Positions 62,519 through 64,000 of a stretch of DNA of 64,000 nucleotides are shown here, in pieces; the first letter of the stretch is position 1, and every line of letters begins with the position of its first letter. The stretch is from Halomonas sp. HL-48. Its GTDB lineage: Bacteria > Pseudomonadota > Gammaproteobacteria > Pseudomonadales > Halomonadaceae. The notes beneath the pieces are model-generated. The model did no database searches. It was given only the letters and a program-made list of their open reading frames with translations, and was not told the origin of the DNA. A program made the translations under genes and the position numbers. The stretch is taken from the NCBI RefSeq assembly GCF_001314875.1, contig NZ_LJZS01000002.1, forward strand, positions 1-64,000, in the 5' to 3' direction.

Positions 62519-62534
62519 ATACACTCTTGTGTAT
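62519..62534. promoter_or_regulatory. Inverted repeat in the clc-argC divergent spacer
   Basis: ATACAC-TCTT-GTGTAT, perfect 6-bp arms; the neighbouring CTCTTGTGT is present twice (62508 and 62523 region). Possible regulator site or promoter part in the 131-bp divergent spacer. Confidence 0.3.
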
Positions 62535-62623
62535 CATAGCTGGATACGCATAAACAGCTTGGTATCCTATGCTTAAGCCGTTGGCGATTCGATTTCCGCT
62601 CAGAGATCCGCAAGGAGTATGGT

Positions 62624-63658
62624 GTGATAAAGGTAGGTATTGTTGGCGGCACAGGCTACACCGGTGTTGAGCTGCTTCGGCTACTCGCCCAGCACCCCCA
62701 AGTCAGCGTGGCAGCGATCACGTCGCGCTCTGAAGCAGGCGTAAAGGTCAGTGACATGTACCCCAATCTGCGCGGCCATTACGATACGCTGGCGTTCAGC
62801 GAGCCCGATGCCGACCAGTTGGGCAGCCTGGATGCGGTGTTTTTCGCCACTCCCCATGGGGTCGCCCATGCGCTGGCGGGAGAACTGCTGAACAAAGGCA
62901 CCCGCGTCATTGACCTGTCGGCGGATTTTCGCCTGCGCGATGCTGACGAGTGGGCGGCCTGGTACGCCCAGCCCCACGGCGCCCCTGCCCTGTTGGAAGA
63001 AGCCGTTTACGGGCTGCCCGAGTTGCATCGCGAACGCATCAAGACCGCGCGGTTAGTCGCCGTGCCGGGTTGCTACCCCACCGCTGTTCAGCTTGGCTAT
63101 TTACCGCTGCTGGAAGCAGGCCTGGTGGACGCCGGGCGGCTGATTGCCGACTGCAAATCCGGCGTCACCGGTGCGGGTCGCGGCGCCAAAGTTGGTTCGC
63201 TGCTCGCCGAAGCCAGCGAATCCATGAAGGCCTATGGCGCCTCAGGACATCGCCATCTGCCCGAAATCCGTCAAGGCCTGAGCGATATGCATTCAGCGCC
63301 GGTGGGGCTGACCTTCGTTCCCCACCTGACGCCAATGATCCGCGGTATTCATGCCACGCTTTACGCCACGCTCAGCAAAGCACCGGACGATCTTCAGGCC
63401 CTTTTTGAACGGCGCTTCGCAAACGAACCCTGCGTGGATGTCATGCCGGCCGGCAGCCACCCCGAAACGCGCAGTGTAAAAGGCATCAACACATGCCGTC
63501 TCGCGGTCCACCGCCCCGAGAATGGCGATACGGTCGTTGTACTCTCGGTCATTGATAACCTGGTCAAGGGCGCGTCAGGGCAAGCTATTCAGAACCTTAA
63601 CCTGATGTTTGGCTTTGACGAAACCGCCGGACTCAGCGCGCCGGCCGTCATGCCCTAA
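62624..63658 (+). CDS. argC: N-acetyl-gamma-glutamyl-phosphate reductase
   Basis: NADPH-dependent reductase, third step of arginine synthesis. 344 residues: [17 protein letters not shown] (nucleotide motif), [17 protein letters not shown], the catalytic Cys150 in [24 protein letters not shown] and [10 protein letters not shown]. Start is GTG 62624 with AAGGAG six bases upstream. Followed by erpA, the argC-erpA order of pseudomonads and relatives. Confidence 0.96.
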   Translation: MIKVGIVGGTGYTGVELLRLLAQHPQVSVAAITSRSEAGVKVSDMYPNLRGHYDTLAFSEPDADQLGSLDAVFFATPHGVAHALAGELLNKGTRVIDLSADFRLRDADEWAAWYAQPHGAPALLEEAVYGLPELHRERIKTARLVAVPGCYPTAVQLGYLPLLEAGLVDAGRLIADCKSGVTGAGRGAKVGSLLAEASESMKAYGASGHRHLPEIRQGLSDMHSAPVGLTFVPHLTPMIRGIHATLYATLSKAPDDLQALFERRFANEPCVDVMPAGSHPETRSVKGINTCRLAVHRPENGDTVVVLSVIDNLVKGASGQAIQNLNLMFGFDETAGLSAPAVMP

Positions 63659-63676
63659 CATCGATTGGATCGGGTA

Positions 63677-63700
63677 ATAGTTGACCCTTTTGCTGGGTAT
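63677..63700. promoter_or_regulatory. IscR type 1-like site at the erpA promoter
   Basis: The left half ATAGTTGAC fits the IscR type 1 half-site (ATASYYGAC) at all nine positions; the right half GCTGGGTAT fits seven of nine. The gap is six bases rather than seven. It overlaps the erpA -35. E. coli erpA is an IscR target. Confidence 0.4.
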
Positions 63701-63710
63701 TACGCATAAT
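63681..63710 (+). promoter_or_regulatory. Candidate erpA promoter
   Basis: TTGACC (63681-63686) and CATAAT (63705-63710), 18-nt spacer; leader of about 75 nt to the erpA ATG. Confidence 0.55.
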
Positions 63711-63792
63711 CATTGCTAATACAGACTAATTGTTGAGGGGCGAGCGTTTTACACCAAGCATTAGCCGCCCCACTCGCTCACGGGAGGTAGCC

Positions 63793-64000
63793 ATGAGCAG
63801 CGCAGAATCCTTCGTTCCCACGCCATTATTGTTGTCCGATAGCGCTCAAAAGCGCATTAACGCCCTAATGGCCGAAGAAAAAAATTCCACTCTGAAATTA
63901 CGCGTTTACGTTACCGGTGGGGGCTGTTCGGGATTTCAATACGGCTTTGACTTTGCCGATACCGTTGCCGATGACGACACGGTGATTGAATTTGGCGATG
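63793..64000 (+). CDS. erpA: Iron-sulfur cluster insertion protein ErpA (partial, runs off the window)
   Basis: A-type carrier that delivers 4Fe-4S clusters to targets such as IspG/IspH. Only the first 69 codons are in the window: [19 protein letters not shown], then [19 protein letters not shown] with the first cluster-ligand Cys45 in GGGCSGFQY; the C-terminal Cys pair lies beyond the end. GGGAGG five bases before the ATG fixes the start. Confidence 0.94.
   Translation, partial: MSSAESFVPTPLLLSDSAQKRINALMAEEKNSTLKLRVYVTGGGCSGFQYGFDFADTVADDDTVIEFGD

Overview
The window looks like chromosomal DNA around the replication origin of a gammaproteobacterium of the Halomonadaceae (Halomonas or a near relative). 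Support: gammaproteobacterial gene blocks (secB/yibN/gpmI/envC; ygfB-pepP-ubiH-ubiI next to zapA, 6S RNA and fthC; dnaA-dnaN-recF-gyrB; rpmH-rnpA-yidC-mnmE; rdgB-hemW; argC-erpA), fairly high GC coding DNA, and acidic stretches in exported proteins (YidC periplasmic part, amyloid subunit) that suit a halophile. The genus is inferred from gene order and general protein resemblance, not from a search.

Layout. 0.2-10.3 kb: housekeeping genes for pyrimidine synthesis (pyrB), Holliday junction/rRNA processing (ruvX), glutathione (gshB), an S1-type RNA-binding protein, rRNA methylation (rsmE), export (secB), a membrane rhodanese, glycolysis (gpmI), cell-division hydrolase control (envC) and a C-terminal processing protease (ctpA). 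10.3-10.46 kb: a 160-bp near-perfect palindrome. 10.5-19.1 kb: ubiI, ubiH, pepP and a ygfB-type gene facing away from zapA, 6S RNA and fthC; then a 32-codon membrane peptide gene, ilvA and rpiA. 19.2-33.3 kb: lipopolysaccharide core locus (waaA, hldE, opsX, kdkA, a ParB-like protein of unknown role, a broken GT8 gene, four glycosyltransferases, an alkaline-phosphatase-fold transferase, waaF, hldD). 33.4-37.2 kb: glyQ, glyS, gmhB. 37.3-47.98 kb: origin region (gyrB, recF, dnaN, dnaA, oriC-like spacer, rpmH, rnpA, yidC, mnmE) with four perfect parS sites. 48-51.4 kb: rlmJ, an OmpA-type lipoprotein, hemW, rdgB. 51.4-58.05 kb: accessory island with a CsgD-type regulator, a Fap-type functional amyloid operon and a small secreted protein. 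58.1-64 kb: hemL, thiD, hemJ, a CLC-family protein, argC and the start of erpA.

How genes work together: hldE, hldD and gmhB supply ADP-heptose; waaA adds Kdo to lipid A; kdkA phosphorylates Kdo; opsX and waaF add heptoses; the remaining transferases extend the core. The amyloid operon encodes two repeat-bearing subunits, a C39 protease, an accessory exported protein and an outer-membrane barrel, i.e. a secretion and fibre-assembly system, with a curli-type master regulator (CsgD-like) encoded convergently. This pairing of a curli-type regulator with a Fap-type fibre is the most interesting feature of the window.
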